DNA of 64,000 bases, taken from the NCBI GenBank assembly GCA_041161065.1, contig JBEAVE010000030.1, positions 62,001-126,000 on the forward strand, given 5' to 3'. The notes under the pieces are model-generated. The model saw only the letters and a list, made by a program, of their open reading frames with translations. It was not told the DNA's origin and did not search any database. This stretch comes from DYRG01 sp041161065 (lineage in GTDB: Bacteria > Pseudomonadota > Gammaproteobacteria > Beggiatoales > Beggiatoaceae). This document shows, in pieces, positions 25,500 through 34,416 of the stretch (within the stretch, counting starts at the first letter, position 1; each line of letters begins with the position of its first letter). The position numbers and the translations under genes are program-made.

Positions 25500-28400
25500 A
25501 TGACCAATCTTGCAAAAACCTTTGAGCAATATCGAGTGATTAAGCGCAACGGACAAGTGGTGGCGTTTGACGCGCAACGCATCGTGACCGCGCTGACCAA
25601 AGCCTTTTTAGCCGCTGAACATAATCAAAACAACAACATAAGCAGCGTTCCCCCCCGCATTAAAACCACCGTTTTAGAACTCGCCGATAAAATTATGAAC
25701 GGTTTGAAACGTCGTTTAGAATTTCACAATACTGTTCATATTGAGGATATTCAAGATCAAGTGGAATTAGAACTTATGCGCGCCGGCGAACACAAAATCG
25801 CTCGAGATTACGTGTTGTATCGTGAACATCATGCTCAACAACGCGCTGCCCAACCACAACCCATTGTTCCTTTGCAAGTAACTGATATAAAAGGTATTTT
25901 GAAGCCATTAAATGAACAACGATTACATAAATTAGTCGAAGAAGCCTGTTTCAATTTAGAAGATGTCAATCCTAATTTGGTGGTTTCTGAAAGTTTGAAA
26001 AATATTTTTGATGGGATTTCTGAATCTGAAATCAACCGTGTTTTAGTAATGACTGCTCGAATGTTTATTGAAAAAGAGCCTAATTATACTTATGTCGCCG
26101 CGCGTTTGTTATTGGATTCTTTGAGAACCGATGCGTTCAAAGTGATTGGAAAAGATCAATTACCCAACAGTGCAACCGCAGAAGAAATGACTGATTTGTA
26201 TAAAATCTATTTTCCTTTGTATATTCAAACGGGATTGCAACATGAATTGCTCTCGCCATTGTTAAAAGAATTTGATTTGGAAAAACTCGCAGCAGCTTTA
26301 ATACCTGAACGCGATTTCAAATTTACGTATTTAGGTTTTCAAACGCTATTTGATCGGTATTTCTTGCATTGGGAAGGTACACGATTTGAATTACCGCAGG
26401 CTTTCTTTATGCGCGTGGCAATGGGTTTGAGCTTAAATGAACAAAACAAAGAAGATCGAGCAATTGAGTTTTATCGTTTGTTATCGAGCTTTGATTTTAT
26501 GAGCAGTACGCCTACATTATTTAATTCTGCAACGCCCCGTTCTCAGCTTTCTAGTTGTTATTTGACCACCATTTCTGATGATTTGGCTGGTATTTATAAT
26601 GCAATTAGAGATAATGCGTTGCTTTCTAAATTTGCAGGCGGGTTAGGAAATGATTGGTCGAGCGTGCGAGCAATGGGTTCTCGAATTAAAGGAACAAATG
26701 GTAAATCGCAAGGGGTTGTTCCTTTCATGAAAGTCGCTAATGATACCTTAGTAGCTGTTAATCAATGCTTTGCGCCAGAAACCCTTATTTATACTGCAAA
26801 TGGGGTAAAACCGATTAAAGAAATTAACAAAGGCGAATTAGTTTTGGGACAACGAGGAGAATATCGTGAAGTTTTAGAAAAATTTAGCTATCTACATTGC
26901 CAAAATCCAATGGTAGAAATTAAAGTTAAACATTCAATTCTACCTTTGAAAGTTTCAAATCAACATCCTTTTTGGGCAATCCAAAATATTCCGTTAGAAC
27001 AGGCTATTGATAGAACTAAAGAATGGCTTGCAAAAGGTAAAATTAAACCAAACTGGATTGATGCAAGTGATTTGAAAAAAGGTGATTATGTTGCACAAGT
27101 AATTCCTAAAGAAATCAATAATATAGAATGCTTTACAGAGGATGATGCTCGTTTATACGGCATTATGTTAGGAGATGGACATTGTTCTAAAGATGGATTT
27201 GAATGGGGAGTTTCAGGAAACCCTCAAAAAGATACTCATTTAACATTTGTAGAAAATTATTTAGAACAACGTCAAATTCATTATTGGATTGCTAATCGTG
27301 ATCAAAGTAGTTGTCAAATCCGTTGGGCAAGTGGACGAGGTGTTGTAAAAGATGGAACAACAGGGCGAATTGTAAGTGCAGGTGCGCCGACTTTACCTTT
27401 TAATTATCATGATTTGTACAATGCTGAAGGAAAAAAATATATTTCTCGACGTTTTAGTCATTTGCCTCCTGCACAAACTTTAGCATTAATTCAAGGTTTA
27501 TTGGAAACCGATGGTGGTATTAGTAGAAATAAAGAAATTTATTTCACAAATACTTCTCAACATTTAGTTGAAGGCTTACGCTATCAATGTTTGAGACTAG
27601 GTATTCCTGTTGCGGGTCAATATCGTGAAAGAAATAATGAACACACAGGTACACGACAAGATGGTACAAAACTGCATTTTAAAGGTATTACAAAAGTCTA
27701 TGATTTACGTATTCCAGCAATTCCCATGTTAGCAGAGAAAATGGGTTGTCAACCCTTAACTAAATACAATTGGTTTGAATATCAAGGATGTTTATTTAGT
27801 CGGGTTATTAGTGTAGAAGAAAGTGAATCATTACCTATTATTTATGACTTAAAAGTAGAAGGTGATGAAACTTATATGACAACGGCTGCTTTAGTTCATA
27901 ATGGAGGAAGAAGAAAAGGATCGGGTTGTGCGTATTTAGAAACGTGGCATTTAGATATAGAAGAATTCTTAGAATTAAGAAAAAATACCGGCGATGAACG
28001 TAGAAGAACGCATGATATGAATACTGCAAATTGGATTCCCGATTTGTTTATGATTCGAGTGCAACAAGATGCGGAATGGACGTTGTTTTCTCCCGATGAA
28101 ACACCTGATTTGCACGAATTATATGGAAAAGCCTTTGAACAAGCCTATTTGAATTATGAAGCAAAAGTCACCAAAGGTGAAATCAAATCCTATAAGAAAA
28201 TTTCAGCCGTAGCATTGTGGAGAAAAATGCTCACAATGTTATTTGAAACGGGACATCCTTGGGTAACATTTAAAGACCCTTGCAACATTCGTTCTCCTCA
28301 ACAACATGACGGGGTTGTCCATTCGAGCAACTTGTGTTGTATTGCAGCTGATCAACGAGTTGTAACTGACAGAGGATTATTAACCATTGGTGAATTATAT

Positions 28401-30521
28401 AAACTGGGAGAAAAAAATAAAGTAGTCGGGTTAGATGGTGTTTATAATGCTTCTGAAATGTTATTGCCACGACCTAATGCACCAATGGTTTGTATTAATA
28501 CCAAAGAAGGTTACTCTCACAAGGTAACACCAGATCATAAAGTTTGGGTAAAAGATATAGGTTGGATTGAAGCACAACACCTTAAATTAAATGATAAATT
28601 ACTCATCCAACAATTAGAAGGTTTATGGGGAGCAAAACATAATCCTGAATTAAGTTATATGATGGGTTTAATTGCGGGTGATGGTACTTTTGATGGTGAG
28701 AAAGGAAAAGTATATGTTGATATTTGGGAAAATGATTTCAAATATTTACAACCTGTTGAAGAAACTGTACATTATTTACTTGAAGGAAACACTGTTTTAA
28801 AAACAACCTCAACTAACACGCCTTCTTTTAGTATTAATAGTAAGCAAAAACGGGCGCGTTTAAGTTCAACTCCTTTATATCGTTTATTAGAGCAAGAGGG
28901 ATTCACAGCAGAAACAAAATTACAAATACCCCAATTAGTTTGGCAAGGTGATCGAGAAACTGTTGCTGCTTATTTGAAAGGATTGTATCAAGCAGATGGT
29001 AATTTGGTGAGTAGTCATGAGGTAACAACGTTAGCACTTGCCTCAGTTAATTTGCCTTTTATTCAAGAACTACAAATCTTATGGGCAAACTTTGGAGTAA
29101 AAACTTCAATTAATCAAATGCGCGATCACGAATTTAAACCAATGCCAGATGGTAAAGGTGGAACAAAAGAATATTGGAGCAAACCATTATATCGTTTATT
29201 AATTACCTCCATTCGGGGTTGCCAAATTGCTGAGGAAATTACTCAATTTGCTACTAATAAATCTTCTGATGCAGCTAAACAGTATTTAGCTAATTTAAAC
29301 AAAGAAGGTTATCAACAAAAACTCTATGCAACTTTTAGTGGATTAACAGAATTACCCAATGAAGATGCGTATTGTTTAATGGTTGATTCAGAAACCCACG
29401 CTTGGACAGTGAATGGATTGATTACTAAAAATACCGAAATTACGTTAAATACGTCAGAAGATTCTATTGCAGTTTGTAACCTCGGATCAATTAACTTACC
29501 TGCGCATATTGATGAGAAAGGTTTGAATCAAACAAAATTAGCGAAAACCATTCAAACAGCCATGCGAATGCTCGATAATGTCATTGATATAAATTATTAC
29601 GCCGTTCCTCAAGCAGAATATTCGAATTTGAAACATCGTCCTGTCGGTTTGGGGATTATGGGATTTCAAGATGCGTTGTATAAATTGCGGATTCCGTATG
29701 CTTCAAAACAAGCTATTGATTTTGCGGATAAAGCAATGGAGTTAATTAGTTATTATGCAATTGAAGCGTCGATGAATTTGGCAAAAGAACGCGGGCATTA
29801 TTCAACCTTTGAAGGCTCTTTGTGGAGTAAAGGAATTTTACCCATTGATACCTTACAAATGCTTAAAGAAAATCGTGAACAATATTTGGATATTGATTTC
29901 TCACAACGTTTAGATTGGTCAAAACTACGTGAGGAAGTGAAACGATTTGGCATGAGAAACTCCAATTGTATGGCGATTGCACCGACGGCAACCATTTCAA
30001 ATATTTGTGGGGTTACACAATCGATAGAACCGACTTATCAAAATTTATTTGTCAAATCCAATTTGTCGGGTGAATTTACGGTGGTGAATCCGTATTTGGC
30101 GGGGGATTTGAAAAAATTAGGTTTGTGGGACGAGGTGATGGTTAATGATTTGAAATATTTTGATGGAAGTGTGCAAGCAATCGATCGCGTGCCAAATGAG
30201 TTGAAGAAAATATATGCAACGGCATTTGAAATGGATTCGTCGTGGTTAATTGAGGCGGCGGCGCGGCGGCAAAAATGGCTCGATCAGGCGCAATCCCTTA
30301 ATTTATATATGAAAGAACCGTCGGGATCGCGATTGGACAATTTGTATCGATTGGCGTGGTTGCGGGGTTTGAAAACGACTTATTATTTGCGGAGTTTGGG
30401 CGCAACCCACGTCGAGAAAAACACTGTAAAATCAAGAAGTCATCTCATTAAACTTGCGCCAACGACCGTTGAATCAAAAGCCTGTTCAATTGATGATCCC
30501 GAATGTGAGGCGTGTCAATAA
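25500..30521 (+). CDS. nrdA: Ribonucleoside-diphosphate reductase alpha subunit with two inteins
   Basis: 1673-residue precursor; removing inteins at 423-801 and 947-1311 leaves 929 residues, normal for this class Ia branch. An N-terminal ATP-cone (VIKRNGQVVAFDAQRI) gives dATP/ATP allosteric control. Active-site elements present in the extein: the first redox Cys (SSCYLTT), the radical Cys in SSNLC directly before intein 2, Glu two residues later after splicing, the tyrosine pair (TTYYLRS) and the C-terminal CEACQ redox tail. It reduces NDPs to dNDPs together with NrdB, which is not encoded in this window. A stem of 11 bp follows the gene. Confidence 0.95.
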   Translation: MTNLAKTFEQYRVIKRNGQVVAFDAQRIVTALTKAFLAAEHNQNNNISSVPPRIKTTVLELADKIMNGLKRRLEFHNTVHIEDIQDQVELELMRAGEHKIARDYVLYREHHAQQRAAQPQPIVPLQVTDIKGILKPLNEQRLHKLVEEACFNLEDVNPNLVVSESLKNIFDGISESEINRVLVMTARMFIEKEPNYTYVAARLLLDSLRTDAFKVIGKDQLPNSATAEEMTDLYKIYFPLYIQTGLQHELLSPLLKEFDLEKLAAALIPERDFKFTYLGFQTLFDRYFLHWEGTRFELPQAFFMRVAMGLSLNEQNKEDRAIEFYRLLSSFDFMSSTPTLFNSATPRSQLSSCYLTTISDDLAGIYNAIRDNALLSKFAGGLGNDWSSVRAMGSRIKGTNGKSQGVVPFMKVANDTLVAVNQCFAPETLIYTANGVKPIKEINKGELVLGQRGEYREVLEKFSYLHCQNPMVEIKVKHSILPLKVSNQHPFWAIQNIPLEQAIDRTKEWLAKGKIKPNWIDASDLKKGDYVAQVIPKEINNIECFTEDDARLYGIMLGDGHCSKDGFEWGVSGNPQKDTHLTFVENYLEQRQIHYWIANRDQSSCQIRWASGRGVVKDGTTGRIVSAGAPTLPFNYHDLYNAEGKKYISRRFSHLPPAQTLALIQGLLETDGGISRNKEIYFTNTSQHLVEGLRYQCLRLGIPVAGQYRERNNEHTGTRQDGTKLHFKGITKVYDLRIPAIPMLAEKMGCQPLTKYNWFEYQGCLFSRVISVEESESLPIIYDLKVEGDETYMTTAALVHNGGRRKGSGCAYLETWHLDIEEFLELRKNTGDERRRTHDMNTANWIPDLFMIRVQQDAEWTLFSPDETPDLHELYGKAFEQAYLNYEAKVTKGEIKSYKKISAVALWRKMLTMLFETGHPWVTFKDPCNIRSPQQHDGVVHSSNLCCIAADQRVVTDRGLLTIGELYKLGEKNKVVGLDGVYNASEMLLPRPNAPMVCINTKEGYSHKVTPDHKVWVKDIGWIEAQHLKLNDKLLIQQLEGLWGAKHNPELSYMMGLIAGDGTFDGEKGKVYVDIWENDFKYLQPVEETVHYLLEGNTVLKTTSTNTPSFSINSKQKRARLSSTPLYRLLEQEGFTAETKLQIPQLVWQGDRETVAAYLKGLYQADGNLVSSHEVTTLALASVNLPFIQELQILWANFGVKTSINQMRDHEFKPMPDGKGGTKEYWSKPLYRLLITSIRGCQIAEEITQFATNKSSDAAKQYLANLNKEGYQQKLYATFSGLTELPNEDAYCLMVDSETHAWTVNGLITKNTEITLNTSEDSIAVCNLGSINLPAHIDEKGLNQTKLAKTIQTAMRMLDNVIDINYYAVPQAEYSNLKHRPVGLGIMGFQDALYKLRIPYASKQAIDFADKAMELISYYAIEASMNLAKERGHYSTFEGSLWSKGILPIDTLQMLKENREQYLDIDFSQRLDWSKLREEVKRFGMRNSNCMAIAPTATISNICGVTQSIEPTYQNLFVKSNLSGEFTVVNPYLAGDLKKLGLWDEVMVNDLKYFDGSVQAIDRVPNELKKIYATAFEMDSSWLIEAAARRQKWLDQAQSLNLYMKEPSGSRLDNLYRLAWLRGLKTTYYLRSLGATHVEKNTVKSRSHLIKLAPTTVESKACSIDDPECEACQ
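26766..27902 (+). other. Intein 1 in NrdA (LAGLIDADG, Gly at +1)
   Basis: 379 residues starting CFAPETLIYTANG (block A) and ending TAALVHN (blocks F/G). Block B is near SNQHPFWA. The LAGLIDADG endonuclease helices are LYGIMLGDGH and LALIQGLLETDGG. Flanks AVNQ and GGRRKGSG join to the conserved reductase sequence. The first C-extein residue is Gly rather than Cys, Ser or Thr, which is incompatible with the normal splicing nucleophile. Confidence 0.9.
28338..29432 (+). other. Intein 2 in NrdA (LAGLIDADG, after the radical Cys)
   Basis: 365 residues starting CIAADQRVVTDRG and ending VNGLITKN, with +1 Thr (canonical). Block B is KVTPDHKVWV. Endonuclease motifs are LSYMMGLIAGDGT and VAAYLKGLYQADGN. 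It separates SSNLC from TEITLNTS, that is, it lies between the catalytic radical cysteine and the residue before the active-site glutamate. Confidence 0.93.
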
Positions 30522-30533
30522 GATTTCCACGAA

Positions 30534-30571
30534 ATTCACAATAACGATAATTCATTGTTTTTATTGTGAAT
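30534..30571 (+). terminator. Hairpin downstream of nrdA
   Basis: Perfect 11-bp stem (30534-30544 with 30561-30571) 12 bases after the nrdA stop, followed by a T-rich stretch (TATGTTTGTTGTTT) rather than a clean U-run. Probable terminator. Confidence 0.55.
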
Positions 30572-30587
30572 TATGTTTGTTGTTTAA

Positions 30588-30620
30588 TAAAGAAAAATTC
30601 CCACGCCAGCGGTGGGAATT
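30588..30620 (-). terminator. Intrinsic terminator of the PD-(D/E)XK gene
   Basis: Minus strand: 9-bp stem (30612-30620 with 30596-30604) followed by TTTTTCTTT. It ends the minus-strand XRE/PD-(D/E)XK operon. Confidence 0.75.
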
Positions 30621-30679
30621 AGAGGAAAAGGAAAGATTTTATTTAATTAGCTTTTTGCTCAATCATAAAAGTAATTGCT

Positions 30680-31333
30680 TTAGAAATGTTGTAAAGGAGG
30701 ATTAATTATTTCTAAATGCTTACCTTGTTGAGTGAGCAAAAATAAACCTTGTTCAGTTATTTTTTCAACTAACTCTGGATAAGTGACTAAACTTGCAATT
30801 CCTGCATAAATCTTATAATGCTTGAAAGCCGGAAATAATGTCTTTAAACGAGGGATTTTTCTCTCAAGTATTTGATCAATCAACTTGATATGAGCCTTTG
30901 TTTTTACTTCAACTAAAGCTAACGCATCACCGTTCACTAAAACCAAATCAAATTCATCACTTATTTTACCTTTGCTACCGCTCAAATTGCGATGAACAGT
31001 ATCAAATTGAATTCCTCCAATTTGAGGATGTTTTCTCAAACTATGAAAGAAAAATTCCTCCGCTTCTTCACCGCGATTGTTATTGACATCACCAAATAAC
31101 TTAGCAACTTTATTTAGTTTTGCATCAGTTTTAGCTAACTGCGCATCAGTTTTAGCTAACTGCGCATCAGTTTTAGCTAGCTGTTCATCTGTCCTAGCGA
31201 TTTGTTCAACTAATGCTTTAATTTTTTCATCAGTTTGAGCATTAGTTCTTGCTAACTGAGCGTGGCGGCGATCTTGTTCTGCGGAGAGTTTCGCCATGAA
31301 AGCCCAAAATTCTTGTTCATTTGTTACGTTCAT
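30680..31333 (-). CDS. Coiled-coil plus PD-(D/E)XK nuclease-like protein (DUF3782-type)
   Basis: 217 residues. The N-terminal 80 form a long helix with heptad repeats (AKTDAQL three times in a row, encoded by a 21-bp tandem repeat). The C-terminal part has the PD-(D/E)XK core: FDLVLVNGDALALVEVKTK supplies the D...E-x-K residues. Proteins of this build are common in cyanobacteria and filamentous sulfur bacteria; their role is unproven. Its start codon overlaps the stop of the upstream XRE gene (TAATG), so the pair is translationally coupled. Activity as a nuclease is inference. Confidence 0.8.
   Translation of the reverse strand: MNVTNEQEFWAFMAKLSAEQDRRHAQLARTNAQTDEKIKALVEQIARTDEQLAKTDAQLAKTDAQLAKTDAKLNKVAKLFGDVNNNRGEEAEEFFFHSLRKHPQIGGIQFDTVHRNLSGSKGKISDEFDLVLVNGDALALVEVKTKAHIKLIDQILERKIPRLKTLFPAFKHYKIYAGIASLVTYPELVEKITEQGLFLLTQQGKHLEIINPPLQHF
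31122..31184. repeat. Three tandem 21-bp repeats inside the coiled-coil region
   Basis: Units at 31122-31142 and 31143-31163 are identical; 31164-31184 differs at two positions, and a decayed fourth follows. They encode the heptads of the 30680-31333 protein and could expand or contract in frame, since 21 bp is seven codons. Confidence 0.9.
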
Positions 31334-31758
31334 TATTTTTTCTCTTCTAATTGCTTTTCCATCAGACTAATAATTTTGTTTAAATGGCTAATTTCTTTAG
31401 CTTGTTGTTCAATAAGGATTTGTTGTTTTTCTATTTCATATTTTGATTTGAGTTGTTCCATTGAGGTATTTGTGTACAAATGTTGAATATTATTACTACT
31501 TTCACTAACACGAATAAAAGAATTAAAAATAAACTTTTCTTGATTGGAATTAAATAAAAGTTCGGGAGGAATGTGAAGAATGTTGGCAATTTTAATTAAA
31601 CGAGGAACACTTAATTCTGTTTCTCCGCGTTCAACACTTCCGTAAGTATTAGAAGCGATTTCAAGTTGCTCAGCTATTTGATCTTGTGTAAGGTTTTGAC
31701 ATTGACGAAAATGTTTAATATTCTCAAGTATTTCTTTAGTTTTTTCAAACACTTCCAT
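31333..31758 (-). CDS. XRE-family transcriptional regulator
   Basis: 141 residues from ATG 31758, chosen for GGAG eight bases upstream; an upstream in-frame ATG at 31863 would add 35 hydrophobic residues and overlap the divergent gene. The helix-turn-helix is RQCQNLTQDQIAEQL then IASNTYGSVERGETE; a charged coiled coil closes the protein. Translationally coupled to the PD-(D/E)XK gene, so it likely controls that unit. Same layout as the regulator at 750-1148. Confidence 0.85.
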   Translation of the reverse strand: MEVFEKTKEILENIKHFRQCQNLTQDQIAEQLEIASNTYGSVERGETELSVPRLIKIANILHIPPELLFNSNQEKFIFNSFIRVSESSNNIQHLYTNTSMEQLKSKYEIEKQQILIEQQAKEISHLNKIISLMEKQLEEKK

Positions 31759-31902
31759 AAATACACTCCATTTCAAGGAAAAAATCAAAAATTCAAGGAA
31801 AATATCAACTTTACGGTGTGGAATATCACCATCTAACCTTTTAAAGTGTAGCTTTCTTTGCATTCTAACTCAACACTTTTTAATTTAATCGGGAGTATTT
31901 TT

Positions 31903-32787
31903 ATGAGAAAACTCAATGTATTAGCAACCAGTATTATTTTAGCATTAGGTTCGCAAGTCGTTGTTGCGGCTGATTATTTACTCGATGCCAGCACAATGTC
32001 TGTGGGTTCGACCGCTGGCGAAAATTTAGTCGTCAAAGAAGGTTGCCTCGATCCCACCAAAACCTCTTGCACCGAAAAAGTTAAATGGTTAGCCGCACCT
32101 TTGACAAAAGTAGGCAGTTTAGATGTGGTTGGTAGTTTATCAGGCAACTTTCAAATTGACGTGAGCGCAGATTTTAACAATGTCAGCAAAGGAATTATTA
32201 TTTTTACCGCTGATAATAAAAGTTTAGAATTTTCAATTGCTTGGGGTGAGTATGGTGGATATGAGGGCTATAACGACGCGAGTTTTTATCCTAAAGGATT
32301 TATCGCAGAAGGAAAACCAACAGCAGCAGGCGGTGGGTATGTTTATGATACAAAGTGGTCACCTAACAATAATTTTAACACCATTACTTTAATCATTCAG
32401 CAAGGGGTTGCTCAAGCCTTAATAAACGGATCACAAATAGGAGAGAGCATTACTTTTCCACCCGAAACAGTATTTAGTCGAGTGGTATTAAAAGGTATTG
32501 ATAGCAGCGACCGCCTTTCTGAAGTTAAGGTAAAAGGGATTTCTAATACAGCTTCTTGTTCAGGAAGCTCAACGACAACGACTCCCGTTTCAGGAACAAC
32601 CAATACGGGTGATTTACCGCAAATTGCTTCAAATTTAGATATAAAAATTCCTCGCGGTTTGTATGCACAAAGTGCTGGCATTTTCACACCAGCGGGATCA
32701 ATTCCAATTTGGGCTAATTTGAAATACGTTCCTCAAAATGGACAACACCTCTGGACATTAACAGGCGCGGGTGTGCTTCCTCAATAA
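31903..32787 (+). CDS. Secreted protein of unknown function
   Basis: 294 residues from ATG 31903 (GGGAG upstream). Signal peptide of about 22 residues ending VVVAA. The first 200 mature residues are beta-rich and resemble a lectin-like jelly roll in pattern (GSLSGNFQIDVSADF, LEFSIAWGEYGG, ITLIIQQGVAQALING), with one Cys pair (GCLDPTKTSC). A Ser/Thr linker (SGSSTTTTPVSGTTNTG) leads to a C-terminal 65 residues. Monocistronic, with its own terminator. No family recognised; the jelly-roll idea is inference. Confidence 0.7.
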   Translation: MRKLNVLATSIILALGSQVVVAADYLLDASTMSVGSTAGENLVVKEGCLDPTKTSCTEKVKWLAAPLTKVGSLDVVGSLSGNFQIDVSADFNNVSKGIIIFTADNKSLEFSIAWGEYGGYEGYNDASFYPKGFIAEGKPTAAGGGYVYDTKWSPNNNFNTITLIIQQGVAQALINGSQIGESITFPPETVFSRVVLKGIDSSDRLSEVKVKGISNTASCSGSSTTTTPVSGTTNTGDLPQIASNLDIKIPRGLYAQSAGIFTPAGSIPIWANLKYVPQNGQHLWTLTGAGVLPQ

Positions 32788-32840
32788 TTTAGATAGCAAT
32801 AAACTAAAGATTGCCAATCTTTACAGCTTAAAAAGGTTCT

Positions 32841-32879
32841 CAAAAGGGCGGATATTTGGAAAGGATATTCGCTTTTTTT
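32841..32879 (+). terminator. Intrinsic terminator
   Basis: 8-bp stem with one G-U pair (32848-32855 with 32865-32872) followed by seven T; it ends the secreted-protein gene. Confidence 0.8.
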
Positions 32880-32992
32880 GTTCATGAAGCATTGGTTTTT
32901 AATAGCCCTATAAATAAGCACAATCATAAAAAAAAATAGCGCGCGTATAATTTGAAAATGACACTTTCAAACACTAAAAAAAGGAGCAGACA

Positions 32993-34189
32993 ATGATTAA
33001 ACCTCATGGCGCAGACCAATTAATGCCGCTTTTCGTTTATGATCCCGCGAAACACCATGCGTTACAACACGAAGCCGAAAGCCTTCCTTCTCTGTTAGTC
33101 AATTCCGCCGCCGCCGCCAATGCCGTGATGATGGGCGCGGGCTATTTCACTCCATTAACGGGTTATATGAATCGTGCCGATGCCATGAAAGTTGCGGAAA
33201 ATATGCACACTGTCAATGGCTTATTTTTCCCCGTCCCTGTTTTAAACTTAACCAACGACATTTCTAGCATTAAAGATCACCAACGCATTGCCTTGCGCGA
33301 TCCGAATGTCGAAGGCAATCCGGTTTTAGCGGTGATGGATATTGATGCGATTGAGGAACTTTCTGAGGAAGACATCAATTTCATTTCAGAGAAAGTCTAT
33401 AGAACCACCGACAATGAACACCCGGGCGTTTCGACCTTCAAATCAGACGGTAAATTCGTGATTTCTGGCAACATCCAAGTCTTGAATTTTAGCTATTTCC
33501 AAACTGATTTCCCCGACACCTTTAGAACTGCCGTCGAAATTCGTAATGAAATTCAAGAACGCGGTTGGAAGAAAGTGGTGGCATTTCAAACCCGCAACCC
33601 CATGCACTTGGCGCACGAAGAACTCTGCCACATGGCGATGGAACGTTTAGGCTGCGATGGTTTAGTCATTCACATGCTGCTCGGCAAACTGAAAAAAGGC
33701 GATATTCCAGCCCCCGTGCGCGACGCGGCGATTCGTAAAATGGTCGAACTCTATTTTCCACCCAACAGCGCAATGGTCACGGGTTATGGTTTCGATATGC
33801 TTTATGCGGGACCGCGCGAAGCCGTTTTGCACGCTTTGTTCCGTCAAAACATGGGCGCAACCCATTTTATTATCGGGCGCGATCACGCCGGCGTGGGCGA
33901 TTATTACGGCGCATTCGACGCACAAACCATCTTCGACGAAGAAGTCCCCAACGGCGCGTTACAAATCGAAATCTTTAAAGCCGATCACACCGCTTGGTCG
34001 AAAAAACTCAATAAAGTCGTGATGATGTGCGAAGCCGCCGATCACAGCAAAGAAGATTTTGTGTTGTTATCGGGCACGAAAGTGAGAGAAATGCTCGGTC
34101 AAGGCATCGCCCCGCCCAAAGAATTCAGCCGTCCTGAAGTCGCACAAATCTTGATTGAATATTATCAAGCATTGGACGCGCAACAATAA
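32993..34189 (+). CDS. sat: ATP sulfurylase (sulfate adenylyltransferase)
   Basis: 398 residues, the single-chain Sat type used by sulfur oxidisers and sulfate reducers rather than the CysDN pair. The nucleotide-binding motifs are QTRNPMHLAHE (about 199-209) and GRDHAGVGDYYG (about 300). In sulfur oxidation it runs in reverse, making ATP and sulfate from APS and pyrophosphate; AprAB, its usual partner, is not in this window. GGAG precedes the ATG. The gene is clearly more GC-rich than its neighbours, which may reflect high expression or transfer. Confidence 0.95.
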   Translation: MIKPHGADQLMPLFVYDPAKHHALQHEAESLPSLLVNSAAAANAVMMGAGYFTPLTGYMNRADAMKVAENMHTVNGLFFPVPVLNLTNDISSIKDHQRIALRDPNVEGNPVLAVMDIDAIEELSEEDINFISEKVYRTTDNEHPGVSTFKSDGKFVISGNIQVLNFSYFQTDFPDTFRTAVEIRNEIQERGWKKVVAFQTRNPMHLAHEELCHMAMERLGCDGLVIHMLLGKLKKGDIPAPVRDAAIRKMVELYFPPNSAMVTGYGFDMLYAGPREAVLHALFRQNMGATHFIIGRDHAGVGDYYGAFDAQTIFDEEVPNGALQIEIFKADHTAWSKKLNKVVMMCEAADHSKEDFVLLSGTKVREMLGQGIAPPKEFSRPEVAQILIEYYQALDAQQ

Positions 34190-34192
34190 ACC

Positions 34193-34231
34193 AAAAATAG
34201 GGTGCGTTGCCACATCATGCACTCTATTTTT
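34193..34231 (+). terminator. Strong intrinsic terminator after sat
   Basis: 13-bp stem with one G-U pair (34193-34205 with 34219-34231) followed by a T-rich tail (TTTTTCTTCTTTTTG). Confidence 0.85.
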
Positions 34232-34416
34232 CTTCTTTTTGTAATCCTTCCTTAATTTCCGCAATACCTTGATTTTTAATATTTTTTAGAAAGTGCATGG
34301 GATTTCGTTTTTCATTGACACTCCCTTACTTGCAGATTACAATGCTCGCGATTCCGCTAAATGAAATCTTCAATACATTGTTTTAATTAGCTATTTATTT
34401 CAAAGGAGTTTTATTT

